From contig NW_027460390.1 of NCBI RefSeq assembly GCF_050947875.1, positions 1,674,001 through 1,738,000 of the forward strand: a DNA stretch of 64,000 nt. Reading direction: 5' to 3'. Origin of the DNA: Dermacentor variabilis. Lineage: Eukaryota; Arthropoda; Arachnida; Ixodida; Ixodidae. The notes under the pieces were generated by a model. That model had not been told where the DNA came from, ran no database searches, and saw only the letters and a list, made by a program, of their open reading frames with translations. This document shows, piece by piece, positions 43,978-57,755 of this stretch. Numbering within the stretch: position 1 is the first letter of the stretch; each line of letters opens with the position of its first letter. Position numbers and translations under genes: made by a program.

Positions 43978-46900
43978 ATCAATCAATCAATGAATCAACC
44001 AATCAATCAATAATTTTTATTTACCACTTCAGAGAGCGGAGGGCATGGGAAGAAAAAGCTCTAGTGAGCATGACTAGGCTTTTCAGCCTATTACAGCTCA
44101 GCAGCAAGCAGTGGTGGTATACACAACCTACGTACATAAACATAAGCAAAGAAACAAACATTAAGCTTGTATGCAATTATATAAAAAAAGCGAAAAGCGA
44201 AGAAAAACACATATCAAAGACAATTTTCACATTTGAGATTCCAGATATGAATTCTACACGAAGAAAGGATCAAGCTCAGACCTGCAACATGAGATATCAA
44301 AACCATTTCGTGTTAAAACATTTAATACGGAGGGTAAAGTCATTTTCGACATTTGGGCTCCGTAATTCGTGCGTGGCGCTCTTGTTTATTTTTTTTTCCT
44401 GGGCTGTGAAAGACACACAGAAGCGTATTCGGTTAACTCGGCTATTTCTTTGGCCATCGAGCTATTGTTCTTTATTTCGTATTGATACCGAAGAACTAGT
44501 CGTAGGTTACAAATAGTAAAAACCGTTGGAATATCAGCAGTTTGGAAGAGCTTTGCGGAAGGATGATCTCTGGCTAAGTTGTGAATGATGCGTAAAGCTT
44601 TCTTTTGAAGAACGTAGACCTTTTGTTAGGCTGTGTGTGTGGCAGTGCTCCATGCGAGTTGACAGTAATTAACTTGTGACACGAGCAAAGATTTGAAGAG
44701 CAGCAGTTTGATATTAGTAGGAAGGACGTGAGTATTACGGTGTAAGAGACCAATAAAACGTGAGGCAGCTGGACACACGTGACTGACATGCACATCCCAC
44801 AGCAACTTTTCTATAGACCAAACACCAAGGGTTTTGAATGCCGACACAATTTCCATGTTATTGGCGCTATAAGCCAAAGATTCATAGCATAATACATTTT
44901 TAGCGAGAAATGATCGCTTTTGTTATGGCCGCATTAATTTCTAATGCATTCAGCTGCGACCAACGCTCGAGTATGACAAGCAGTTCGCCAGCTTTTCTGA
45001 TCAATTCGGCAGGATTTTTACCACTGAAAAACATGTTGGTGTCAACAGCGGATATAACATTAAACTAGTTAGCATAAATATTGACGATGTCGTTAATATA
45101 CAAATGAAACAAAGAAGGTCCCTGTATACTTCCCTCCGGCATTTCTAGCACAGCGTTTGTGGTAAGTGCCCATTAACGTTAACGCACTGACGTCGACGTG
45201 ACGAACAACTCATGAGTTCAAGAGCACGTCGTCGAATCCCATGGCTTTCATGCTTGGCAAGAAGTATTTGACGATTTAAGCTGTCGAAGGCTTTCTTAAA
45301 GTCAATATAGAGCGCTAATACTAATCGTTCTTCCTCAAATTTTCGGATAATAATTTCTTTCTGCGAAAGCAGCGCCGTCTCAGTCGACTTATTTTTTGTG
45401 AAACCATGTTGGAAGGGCGTTAGACCGTTGTGTCGCTCAATAAAATGGGAGAGACGAATTAAATTGATCTTATAGACCATTGGAAAAAGCTGGAAGTAAA
45501 GATAATGGCCTATAATTGGAAACGCTATTTTTATCACCCTTCTTGAAGACCGGAATGACCCTAGCGACTTACATTTGAATAGGGAAAGTGGATGTCGTAA
45601 GAGAAAGGTTGAAAACATGGGTTAGCGGAGGTGCAATCAGGTCGATAACATGATTAACAGGTAATATCTTCATGACGTCTGCATCCAACGAACTGCTATT
45701 TTTAAGGCTCCTAAATGTGGTGGTCACTTTCTGTTTATAGACAGGAGAATGAAAAACGCCGTCGTGGCTACTCCTTGAAAAAAATTGCAACGCTTCTAAA
45801 TAACCCCCGGACTGGGAATGCCCGAGGAAAGAGTTGTTAAAGGAATTTGCCAGTGATCCACCACACGTCTCTGTTCCGTTGAAAATCATTTTATCAGGTA
45901 TTTCACTTTTACCTCCAGGATCAAAAAGAATGGATAGTTGCCGCCAGAGAACTCACTGCGGTCACTGTTTCGCTGGAAAATGTCACATAATATTGAATCT
46001 TAGCAACTCTGATGTCCTTGTTTAATTTATTTCGATCCTCCTTGTATCGCGATGGATTTAAAAGGTCTCTAGTTTTGAAAAAAGGTTTCATAAAGCTGGT
46101 CTTAAACACCTTTGCGTTGAAGCAAAGAAGGGCTAACCCAGGGCTTCAGAATTTTCCTCCGTCATGATGTTTTTTTTCATTGCGAAGTGCTCAGAATATA
46201 ACGTTTTAAATTGATTCATAAATGTTTCATATGCGGTATACGTCATCCCACGACGCATTTTGTATTGCAGCACGAAATGATTCAAGGGCTTTATCGGTGA
46301 TTGTCTGGTAGTATAGATCACACAGTAATGGACGCTTAGTGGTTTCTTCCAGTGCACACAGATATAGTGCCATGTGATCACTCGGGTCACAGCAAACAAC
46401 GCCTGATTTTGTAAGTGCAACGTTAGTTGCAAATGTGTCAAGAATTGTCGCTGACTGTTGCATAAGACGAGTTAGCAAATTATTCACATTTAAACATGCA
46501 TTAGAAGACACTACGACATGAAAGTCAAATCGCAGTGTACTATTGCCCAACATATCTATGGTAAAGTCTCCATTACCGAAAATAGTGTAATTATTTTCAA
46601 TGAGGTACTGAAGAAGACCATTTAAGCAATTTATGAACTCCGATGCAACACCATTAGGAGGACGCTAGAAAACAGAAAATACAGTGCAGTTGGAAAGGAG
46701 AAAGAACACTTTGCAACTGGCAGACACAAAATAAAACTAAGAAATTAAATGGCATTCAAGATCAGAACGGACAAGCACCAAGACACGACCACCTCGATCC
46801 ACTTGGACGGTTAACAAAGTACGTCTGATGCATTGGTAGCCAGAACATTTTTGTCTGCGTACCATGTCTCAGATATCATTATCACGTCAAAGGAAAAACC

Positions 46901-48008
46901 GAAACAATCTACCAGCCCAGTAAAGTCATCGAATTCGTTACACATTGAACGAGAAATGATATGAAAGTATCTAACGGAACAACAAGATGAGAACAGAGAA
47001 CAGATGTGTCCTTTTATTTGCTCAGGCTTCATGTAGCCAGCGGACCCCAGAGCACATATTTTTCAGCCAAAATGGGCAAAATACTTCGGCCACAATAAGC
47101 CGCTCACGTATCTGCCTGCTCAGTCGCAGGTTCTGCCATCTCGCTTGATGCAGTCATGCAATCTATATCTGTCATCGATGCAATGCGCAGAACAGGCGTT
47201 GAATCTCCTCGGCGCGCAAGCACTTTTCCGTTGCTGCTCCAGACATACTTCCGCGCCAATAACGTTTTTGACAAGAAATCGTGGCGTTCAGCAACTGCGT
47301 GTTTTTGCGCGTAACGTGTTCATTTATAAACACGGGCTTTGAGTTTCCTTCATACTCGAGAGACTGAGTCGTAAGCCGAGCCTTCCTGGCTTTAGCTATA
47401 ATAGCTTTGCGTTTGGAACGGCGCGTAAAGAAAGCCAGTAAGGTTCTTTGTTCTACCATTTCATGTTTCAACCATGTGCCGAACATCAGTATCGAGGTCA
47501 CCAACGGTTTAGCCGAATTTGGAGCCAATAACCTCGATAGCTGCGGTTGCATTACAGCCGTCATGCAGATCCTTCACCTCAATGTTGTTCAATATCTGGA
47601 GCTGCTGAAGTTCGTCTATCTTAATTTGCAGTCTCTAGTTTTCGTGCTCAAGCTGTGTGTTTTTTTTCCCACAAACTTCTTCATATCCAGCTTCAGCTCC
47701 TTAATATCTCTCTCAACTATAGACACGCTGTCGCTGGTTTCCGAACGGTACTTTACACTCTCCTTGATGGAGCGAATTTCAAGGCGAAGTTCATTTCGGA
47801 ATTCCTGAAACTGCTTCACGCTTTCCTTGATTTCTTAGACACAGTTCACAATACACAACCCACAGGCACCACAACAAGACACTCAGAAGCTGTGTTCGGA
47901 AGCGGTGTTTTAGGGGCAGGCAATAAGCAAAGAGCTGTATTCTCACCTGCAAAATACGCAAGAAACCGGTTTAGTTCCGTCCAAGGAGCACACCGCTGCT
48001 GAACTAAC
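43978..48008 (-). mobile_element. LINE-b, CR1/L2-like, near full length, broken (copy B)
   Basis: Counterpart of 12563-16611. ORF1 pieces lie at 47819-47616 (coiled coil) and 47564-47172 (with FINEHVTRKNTQLLNATIS). ORF2 pieces lie at 47032-46811 (endonuclease start), 46553-46133 (endonuclease end and linker), 45889-45145 (reverse transcriptase start, with ALYIDFKKAFDSLNRQILL at motif A) and 44877-44574 (C-terminus). Motif A is better preserved than in copy A. YADD is destroyed in both copies. Confidence 0.82.
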
Positions 48009-48494
48009 AGGTTGTTCAGGGCCTCTTGCACTCGTGGGCTACAAAGCACAACTTGACAACGGCGTACCACCCTCAGACCAACGGCATCGCAGAGCGTCTT
48101 AATAGAACTATCAGAGATGTGCTTGCTATTTATGTTTCTGCCGACCATCATGACTAGGACGTCGCTCTGCCCATCATGACATTTGCCTATAATTCCTCCC
48201 GACATGACTGTGTGGGTTTTTTCTACGTTTTATCTCGTGTACGGAAGAGACTCCATGCTGCCATCTGACACGCTCCTTCCCGCCGCTCTTGACGCGTCGC
48301 CAGAATGCGCCCGTGATGCCATCTTCAGAGCTGTAGAAGCTCGTCAGATTGCCTGCCTGCGCCTCCCCGCTTCATAGGAAAAAGCAACGACGCATCTATA
48401 ATGCCCGCCACCAGGATATGCCCCCTTCAACCACGGTGAAATGGTTCTTCTTTGGACACCGTCGAGTTGGCCTTTGCGAAAAGTTGATTTAGCC
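48009..48494 (+). pseudogene. gypsy-type integrase C-terminal piece (copy B)
   Basis: Counterpart of 16612-17079. The plus strand shows NLTTAYHP followed by QTNGIAE sequence, although copy B has CCTCAGACC here (PSDQRHR in one frame), then in another frame STFYLVYGRDSMLPSDTLLP and ARQIACLRLPAS. Stops and frameshifts prevent any product. Both flanks are LINEs, as in copy A. Confidence 0.75.
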
Positions 48495-50330
48495 TTCATT
48501 CATTTCATTTTTATTCATTTTTCGTTCTTACGTGAATTGTAAAAAAAAAAATGTTGGACCCGTAGCCAAAGGCTAGTGTAGTCCCATACTCAATATACAT
48601 ATATTAGCAGCTACAAAATTCAGTACATGTCTACTACCTAGTGATAAAATTTAAACAGTTAAGCGATCACACACACGCGTGCAACCAACAAAAGAATGCA
48701 GTAGATGCAGTAACACGTACGTTGAGCGCACGTGTTACGAGAGACTGGTAAGTTAAAATTTATATTTGTTGGATTCCTTGTATTACGGTTAGGTATTATG
48801 AACAAGTCTGGCAACGAGTGATTTCCCTGTAGAATGTTGTTAATTAAAATCGCAACTTTCATTTCTGATGCCAGGAGAAACGATAGTATGCCGAGATGGC
48901 TGACTAGCATGGTGTTATCATGAGGGTTTGTGTAGGTTATAAACGCAACGCCCTTTTTTGTAACCGAATAAGCGGATCTACATAGCTTCACCGCAGTATA
49001 CGACGTGGCACTGGAAGAGAGAAAAGTAGATAATCTTAAGTATGTAAAGAATAAATTCCGCTCTGCCTTTAATGAGTACATAGCAAGCAGGAGCTAATTT
49101 CGAGCATATACTGGATATATGTGGTCTCCACTTTAGGTTGCAATCTAATAACACTCCTAAGTATTTTACGGCGTCTAACTTTTCTATAGTACCAGCTTCA
49201 AGATAAATTTGCGTGCACGTTGTGTCACGTTTAGAATATCGGGAGTGGAATACCAAGTATTTAGTTTTATTTCCGTTTAGTGTTAATTTATTCCACGTAC
49301 GTAAACCAAGTTGACATGCTTGATAACTCGCAATTTATACTGCTCTGCAATTGATTAAGGGATTTACCTGAAAATATTAGTGTGGTATTGTCATCGTAAA
49401 TAACCGCTTTTGATTATATTAGTGCTGATGGAAGGTCATTAACATGTAACGAGAACAGTATGGGTCCCAAAATTGATCCCTGTGGAACGCCTGTTACAAT
49501 AGCGTTATATTGAGACGAAAAGGGGCCACGACTTGCATATTGCTTACCTCCGCTTAAGTAGCTACAAAAGAGGTTCATAGTAGTTTCGTTAAAACCGTAG
49601 ACCTGTATTTGTTTAGAAGTACGGAGCTAATCACTGTGTCGAAGGCTTTATTTAAATCTAAAAATGTTCCTACCGCAAATTCATTTTTGCGCAGTGTTGT
49701 GTTTATGAGTTAGTTCTAGCACCGCTGATGATGTTGATCGATTGGATCGGAATCCATGTTGGGAATCTGTTAGAAGCTTGTTTGCGTTTAGGTAGTGTTT
49801 TAATTGAGCCGCAATGACCTTCTCAAATACAGTATTTATATTGCTGACCACATAGATAGGTCGATAGCTTCCAGGGTCATTGATGTCACCACCTTTACGC
49901 AGAGGAGAAACTCTTCCGATCTTTAAAATGTCAGGGTATGTGCCTGGGCTCATGGAGTTATTAAATATTTTTGTAAGCACTGGCGCAAGAACATAAATGT
50001 CTTCTTTCAAAGCTGTTACGGTAATGTCATCGTAACAAGCAGCTTTGTAGCAAGGCATGCCATAATATAGTCGAGGTTACAGTATGCTTGTCCACTTGCT
50101 CCAAGCAAAACGTACTAGGAACGACCGGGATATGGAAATTGTTCTTACTGGCTGGAATACAATCAGCTAACTCTGGACCAATGCTAGTAAAGTATACCTT
50201 AAAGGTTTTGGCATATTTGACATCAACCTGTTCAGGGGTGATTTGCTTTTTAACCGGCTAATCAATTACACCTCTTACAACCTCCCACATTTTTTTTAGT
50301 ATTGCATTGTGCTCGTTGCATTAACAAAGT
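48495..50330 (-). mobile_element. LINE-c, CR1/L2-like, 5'-truncated (copy B)
   Basis: Counterpart of 17080-18910. The frame 50058-49681 is longer than in A and includes DPGSYRPIYVVSNINTVFEK and SQHGFRSNRSTSSAVLELTH, so the region before motif A is better preserved in B. Later pieces lie at 49256-48978 and 49081-48659. The motif C position reads VIYDDNTT as in copy A. Confidence 0.8.
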
Positions 50331-53085
50331 GTTGAATTCTTTTTTTCCGCCTCCAGATTACGGCCACGACGTGGTCACGTGACATGGTCCTGGACCGTGT
50401 CTTGCGCCAAGTGCCCGATGTCACATGTGAAATCACGCCTCTCGATTCCACCACGTCTCGACCCTCCGCCGATGTCGTCCACGTCACCCGCCTCGAGCGA
50501 TGCCACTCGGGCGATCGAGCAAGCACCGGGATGGCTCATTCACCGCCGGAGTCCATGTGACCAAGCACAGCCAGAGATAAAGCTTAGGACAGATGTCGAC
50601 GACGCTCGATGATGTAGCGCGGACTGGCTTCCACATTGTGTGCCAGTGAATACTTAGTAAATACCCCGTAAATATATATTAAACCTCTCTTCTCCCCGCA
50701 ACAATACACGTTATCCCAGTCCTCCGCATACAATGTTCTTAAGGCATGCACGCCTCATGCAATAATGCATGCGGCACAGTTGTAACATCCTATTGCTTAT
50801 GGAACTCGTGCGTGCTGCTTTACTCTGCTTAAAATTTCGCTATGAAGTTCTCATGTGTCTGCTATCTTTCTCTGCGCTGTTATTGCTTATAGAATTCTGG
50901 CAATACCATAATCGTCGAACTGGCATCCGCAAGGAGGTACGAAAACGACGTGAAAGCATTCGGTGTTTGTTAGGTGCTGTCCAACATTAGAACACTGCAA
51001 AACATATCCGGGTACGCAGCAGTTGGCCTTGTCCATCGACATCGCGGCTTTCAGCTGTCGCTACAGCGCATCGGCCCGTGATCCTAGAGACACTGCAACT
51101 GGCGTACTGCGAAGTTTCCTCTTGATTTCAGCCAAGCTGTACACTCTACGCAGAAGTTAACATGCGTAGGAAACCCGCGTTCAGTTTACTACATTGTAAA
51201 AGGCACCGGTCGCCAAGGGCAGAGACCAAAACACCTGACGTTGGCAGCTGACGGTGGTAGCCACCAGGTAGAATAGGCGACGGAATGTGTGACGTATAGG
51301 ACACCACCTATTATTTCGCCTTTTCTGATGGGGAAATTCGCAATCGTGGAAAATTCGTCGTGCACATGAGCCAATATGGTCCCTTTTTGATTCTCGCGCT
51401 GTTTTTTCCACTCTGAACTGTAAAGAATCCAACGAAAATTGACAGAACATCCAAAACATATTCTGCATTCACCTTTCGGCGATAAAAAATCAATATTCTG
51501 CACTCGTGCCATTGGGTATTTAAATGAAGCCAGCAAGACAGCATCTGCAGAGTTACCGAAAAGTGAAAACCATGCCTAAGATTGTGCTGTTTATATGCGG
51601 ACCAGACTCTTCCGCCGTCATCATTTGGTACTCGTTTACGCTGCCGCACATGTACTGAGGCTGCCCTAAAAGGGCCCAAGTCATGGATTTATACAAATAC
51701 AAGTTACGACTATCAATTCGCGCTTGTTTGGAAGTTAGACCTTTGTATGATCACTATCGTAAGCACGCTGGACAATCTCGTTACCCACTCAGTCTACCTT
51801 CTATCGGCGGCCCACGTTGTATCCTGCGAAAAAAAAAAGAACACGCGCTATTCACATCATGTAAAATCAGGAATAGGACAAAAAACAAGCACGGAAGAAA
51901 GACTCGTAATTCTTGTGTCTCGTATCTTGCGTTTTTATCCGTCCCTGTTCCTTTCGCTGTTGCTAATTGTGCACCGATAACGACTTGCCCAGTCACCGTT
52001 GTCGCAAATCAAATTCTAAATCGCGCGTATTTGAGCGCGTGCCTTGACTTCGCGGAAATTCTATTCTTCGTCGTTTTTGGTTCCGTCGTGCAGTCAACCT
52101 CGTGCCTCGCGAAGGAATCCCGAGGCAGCGTGCCACGAGCAAGGCGTGCCCACAGAATCGCGCAGGTGCTCGTGCGAACCACGCGACCCAAGATCCAGCA
52201 GCTTGGCTCCACGGATTTCACCCAACACTGCGTCCCAACCTAGAAGCGGCTCAACTACGTGGTGGATGATGCCAAAGGACCTGACGCCACAGCAAAGCTC
52301 CAACGGAAGCGGAAGACCCTTACTTCGCTCGCTGCTTCGTCGGTCAAGGGGGCAACGAAAACCTTTCTCACACGCCGTGGTGGCTTAGCTGCTATATCGC
52401 CCCCTGCTTCTCAGCACGAGGTCGTGGATTCGATTTTTCCCTCGAGGTATAGCGTACTATTATGACAGCCGCGTTGCTACTGTCGTACACGCGGAAGATA
52501 TTTTGGAATAAATGCAAGTGCGAACAAGAGAAAATAATCGCAACACCCGTTCTATGTAACAATATACAGCTGAGTATTATCTGCACTCGTTCCGTAGATG
52601 GTGTTTAAGCATGTTGTCGACCAAAATTCACACTGCGGTGAATTAATTAGGCTAGAGTTAAACATGAATGTGAAGCTGGAAATGCAATAACGTGGCCTAG
52701 TACCTTTCAAATTGTTCGCGTTTGAACTTATGCTGTTAATACGTAAGAATATAGACATGGCTGACGCCAAGAACGTATGCCGTTCCAGCAGGACACGGAA
52801 AAACACAGAAATATACCGTATCGTGTGATCTTTTGCCTTTTTCACTTCACATACACCTATAGCGTACCTGTATATACAACGCAGCGCTATGTATTGACGT
52901 AGGGAAAGGCCTAACCGACGATTTGACGCTTACTGAATAGATCAGGCATATTCACAGCTAATACCCAAACCTGAAGCTTTACTTACTGGTATTCATTCGG
53001 TGTTGAAAATGTTCTTTTATATAGAAAAATGCAGCTAAGGTTTTGCTTTGGGAAATGACGTTGACATTGTGCTTGAAGAAAGGAT
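50331..53085. other. block without recognised gene, with possible long-terminal-repeat remnant (copy B)
   Basis: Counterpart of 18911-21670. The TG...CA stretch with TAAATATATATTAAA lies at about 50612-50702. Open frames up to 186 codons (51683-52243) are not conserved as frames in copy A and have no domain. Confidence 0.4.
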
Positions 53086-53566
53086 AGTTTTTGATATTCG
53101 CACGTCGGTTGTCAGAATTCTGCGGCAGTGGAGCGCAGGCTACGAGACATTCTCTAGCACTCGAAACTGTCCCCGAGAAGGACTACGTAGACATCGCTTG
53201 TGTTTTCTGAGGCACATTGCACGACTTCACTCGCATCCGCGTGGTTCTCGCTCTTCATATGGGTAACGCCAGTGGTAGTTGCTAAACTAACGCCTCACTG
53301 CCGCAAAATGCAGCATCTAAGTAGAGAAGCTGCACATCGTGATGTCACGAGCACCCCGCCGGCTGCCGTCAGTTTCAGTATAAGCAAGCTAGTTTAAAGA
53401 AAAAACTGTATACACGCCTACTTTCTGTAAATATGAGGTGAATATTAGGCTAATTTCGTAATGTTACTTGGCGTACTTGCTCTTCAAAGAGACACAAACC
53501 ATGCCTTAGCGATGTGCTATGTGAACAGCAAAGTGTAGTAACAGCACGACAGGTGTTTGTCCACAG

Positions 53567-54570
53567 GTTTGCGAGATGGGACCACGGAGCGGCCGCTTAC
53601 GACTGTCCGCTCAGTGCTTGGTCGGCAGCTGTCCCAGCGTGTGCCGGTCGGTCAACCAGCTCTTCTCCAACCTACGCTCCGTGCGTAGCATCTGGGGCCA
53701 TCACCGGGTGGACCTCGACAATTCCTGCACGACCAGCGCAGTCGATGCGTGCTTCAACCTTGCGCAGCTGACCCTAAGGAACAACTTCCTGTGGGTCATC
53801 ATCATCGAGCTACGCGAAGGACAGCTGGCCCTGGCTTGCCTGCGCGGACGAGTGGTGCCATTGGCCTTCGGCAAGCAGCGTAATCGCTCGTTCATTCTGG
53901 TTAACTGGTCGCTGATGGAGCACCACTCCATCGAGTTCGTGGAGTTGTGCGAGCCACGCATGTCGCCAAAGCAGTTCCTGTTACGGGACGGCCTCGAGCT
54001 TAGCGAACACCTGAGGCACGCCAGGCACTGCTAGCACCTGCTGGACTACCCGACGATCGACCTGGTGGACGCGCTCCGCTGCACAGTGACCACGTTCGAC
54101 GCGCTGGAGATCGTGGGCGTGAGCATTCTGCGCGGACTGCCTGACAGGTGCGACGTCATGCGCGCGCTCGTCTGCCACGAGAACTAGAGGACGTGCCCGA
54201 GGCTCAGGCGTTGATGCGCTGATGCGCGTGCTACGCGGCAGCGCCAGATCCACGTCCAGTAGCTGTTCCCGAGGGCCGACTCCTGCTACGTGCTGGCCGA
54301 CCTCGTGTCCTGCGTCGCAGTCATTGAGGAGCTCGTCGTGAGCCCCTGTGCGACATGCACGTAGGGGACGCTGCAAGGTTTCGCGGCGTTCTTCGTACTA
54401 CTCGCCGGAAGGCGCGCGACGCTGGAGACACTCGAGAAGTACAGCTTCGAAGCGAACGAGTTGGACCTCGGAGACTTCTCCATTGCCCTGAGCGAATTGC
54501 TGGGTGGCCTGGCGCATTTGGATGCTTTTGCAGGTCAGCGCGAGATACTCGTGATTTGGAAGGCGTATTA
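53567..54570 (+). pseudogene. LRR-like protein gene remnant (copy B)
   Basis: Counterpart of 22154-23135. The acceptor TTTGTCCACAG ends at 53566 and the frame runs to a private TAG at 54032-54034, after which the same frame continues to the TAG shared with copy A (54185-54187). A one-base deletion follows at about 54189. The C-terminal part is more intact than in A: GTLQGFAAFFVLLAGRRATL, ETLEKYSFEANELDLGDFSI and AGQREILVIWKAY end in TAA at 54568-54570. AATAAA is at 54624-54629. Each copy keeps parts that the other has lost. Function is inferred only from leucine-rich spacing. Confidence 0.5.
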
Positions 54571-54639
54571 AAGGGTTTTCTTTTGCTACTTTGGCCACTT
54601 TTGATGCATGAGTGATGTCGCACAATAAACAATGGGACA

Positions 54640-56949
54640 TACATAGTGACCCAAGTTGCCTATTAGATTAAGCCTTTAAGTTATGTGCCGGTTGCGATCT
54701 TTGCAAGCAGACTACCCGTGCCACTGGGTATATGCCCGAATTAGATTTGCACGTAAAAAATTACGCGCAATTAATTACTTGCAGTCAATTGACTTTAACC
54801 TCAATACAGCGCGTATTCCCTCTACTGCCCACTCTCCGCCTTCCTGCTTTGCGAGCGCGAGGAGGCACCGTAGCATCAAGACACCATTCTCGGCTCATCC
54901 ACCCAGGCATTCGCTCGCACCTACAGCACACAAGGGGCGACCGGGGTGTTATGTCGCCTAGACTTTATGCGGAACGTCGCGGCGACCCCGACTGCGAAAA
55001 TTCGCCCAGCGTGTCGATCTAATTGTTATTGCAATAAAAGAACGTTTTACAGTTACGCTTGACGACGACGCGTGCGGTCAAATGGTTTCGTTTGCACTCG
55101 ACTCTGCGTCACCCGCGCTCTTTCGCGTTTCAGCAGTTTCGGTATAGCGTACTGCTGCGCTGGTTTAGCTAGCTCGTGAAACTCGTACAAATTGCAAGTA
55201 GCAGAGAACGAGACCCATCGCGACGACCCTCAAAGACCGTATTTATGATTCGCCGCCTGCTTTCCTTTTCTTTCTCGCCCTCTCTGCTCTGAATCAATAT
55301 TTGCTCGGTTTCTGGCCGCGCTTTTGCGTTTTGAAACAGAAACCGTATTGCCAGCTGTCGCGCGCCACTACTTTTACTCACCGCCTGCAATAAAGGGCGG
55401 TGTTGGTGTATGCAATGTGCGGACTCCCCGCTCAGTAGCGGGTGATTTGAATTGAGCAATAGGGGTTGGTAAAAGACGATCGAAGCTTTAGTGGCACAAA
55501 AGTAAGGAGAACACAAACACCGGAGGCACACAAAAACAAAGTTGCCAATAGTGGCTAGGAAAGTTTGATTCTGGTAAATCTGTGCGTATTAAAAAAAGAA
55601 AGTTAGGACATTAAACAAAAGAAGAACAAAATCTTGGTGGCGCCACCCACCACCCGTTTCAATGACACGATCGTAACATCCATTCATCCATCCATCCATC
55701 CATCCATCCATCCACCTAGAAGTACAGTGACCCTTGTTACAATGAGCTCGGTTAAGCCGAATTGTTTAATATAAGGAGCATGGGAATGTTTGTTTTGTTT
55801 TCCATAGACTCAATGCAAAAAAAAGTCCGCTTAAGAGGAGACGCCTCAGACGTCCTCGTCAGTTAAGAGGGACATTCGGAGTCACCGCCACCGCTACCAA
55901 CCCTGGAGGCCAAGGTGCCTCGATGTACAGCGCTCGGGGGCGCGCGCGTCAAGGGGCCCAAGTACAGGCCTGCGCCGCACATCGCCCGTGGACAGAGGAA
56001 AAAACAAGAGGAAACAAAAAGAGATGGTGACATTTCACTTCGTGAACACGGGTGACGCGCAAGCGTATGGCTGCTGTAGCACATACGAAGCTGCCGGACC
56101 TCGGTGCGCCTTGACTGTCCGCATCGCAGGTCGTATTCAGGACAGGGCTCGCGCGGCCGCTCCATATGCAGCAGGCGCCGGGGTAGAGCGCTTCCTTGTA
56201 AACGTTCGCTTACTAACTAAATTAACAAGCGTGGTGTCAGCGCGCGCAGGCAAACATCAGCACATCACACTCGATGACCGCGGACACTAGCTGTCAAAAC
56301 GCTGGCGTGAGGAATCGCAGCAGAGCAGCGAGCGAAGTGACCTGGCGCTGTCTATCCCTTCAACGAAAACTGAGCGGCGAGAGCACAGCGCACGCAAAGC
56401 TACGAGCCATCGGCACACCTAGACGGTGCCCTGAAAGCCGATCACGTTCAAGTTAAACCCGCGCGAGCGCGCGCGGCCGAAATAGAACCGCCCCAACCCT
56501 CCCTCTCCTCCCCGGTGCCGCGCGCGCGACGGAAGACGGCGCCCCTCCCCCTTTCCTCTTTTGCGCACGCGCGATTGAGCCGCGATCGTCAGCCCACCGT
56601 CGCACGCTCTCACTCGCACACTTTCACTATCATTTCACACTTTCACTCGCACGCTTTCACTCTGGCGTTCGTGTTGTCTTTCTCTTCTCGTCCGTGTTTA
56701 ATTGTGCGCTGGAACAATGTTTCATAATGCTAATCATAACCAACTAGCCCAGCTGTCCATACTTAGCACTCGCACACAGCGTACGGCGCGCGAGGACGCT
56801 GTTATCACGAGAGGAATCCGGTACAGCCGTATCGCAAGCGAAACCTGTAGCGACTGCCAGAGGAGTGCGCCTGCGCCAACCTTCCTCCTCCGCGTTGCTT
56901 CGCCTCGTTTCTCCTTCACCACTTCGCTCAACGTCACCTAGACTTTTCT
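54640..56949. other. block without recognised gene; (CATC)n at about 55677-55712 (copy B)
   Basis: Counterpart of 23218-25523. B has an additional 30-odd bases near 55738-55768 (GAGCTCGGTTAAGCCGAATT included) not present in A. No domain-bearing open frame. Confidence 0.45.
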
Positions 56950-56953
56950 CTAG

Positions 56954-57751
56954 CCCTTTGAAGGTTTTAGCCGTACATGTACGGCTGCGGTTTTCTGTCC
57001 CGCAAGGTCTTAGCCGTACGGGTACGGTTTCGACCCTCCGTTTGAAATCTCGCGCCATAATGACGATGCACGCTCACTGGGAGGTGCTGCCACCTCTTAG
57101 GACTTACAAGAAGCGTTTGAAATTTGTGCTACCTTCTTGGGGAGATAAACAGAACTGACTTCTAGCTTCAGCGCGTCGCGCAGACTGCGGCAACACCCCC
57201 TTTGCGGTTTCGGTTTCGCCGCGTGATCGCAACGGAGGCGCGCGAAACGTCATTTTTCTCTTTCTCGGCACTGTCTTGCAGATGCGGTGGAAGTTGATTT
57301 CTATCTTGATTGGCGCTGCTCTTAGCTAGTTTATAACCACCGCTGGCGAGGTATTCTCGCTCTCAGCGGCAATGCGCTTTCGCGGTTTCGGTTCCTCTGC
57401 ATCGGAGGCGCGCGAGACGTGATTTTTATCTTTGTCGGCACGCTACCGCTGGGGCGGCGGAAGTTGATTTCTATCTAGATTGGCACTGCTCTTAGCTGGC
57501 TTATCATTGCCGCTCATGAGGTATTCTCACTCTCTGCGCCTGTGCGGAGACTCGTGTTTCAAGAAGTACCACACTCTGAAATACTATTGAACATTTTGCA
57601 GTTCTGAATGATGCCGACACCAAAATACTGTTGCTAATTTTCTTTTTACTATTTATTCCCGACTTTATACATCTTGTAGATTCAAGATCCGCAATAAAGT
57701 AATTTGACCACCTGGGAAAGTTTTCTTCAAAATAATTCGACCCTCAAAGGG
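56954..57751 (+). mobile_element. non-autonomous terminal-inverted-repeat element (copy B)
   Basis: Counterpart of 25528-26324, 798 bases. Ends read CCCTTTGAAGGT and (reverse complement) CCCTTTGAGGGT. Flanks are CTAG (56950-56953) and TTAG (57752-57755). The palindrome pair near the left end is unchanged from copy A. Confidence 0.6.
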
Positions 57752-57755
57752 TTAG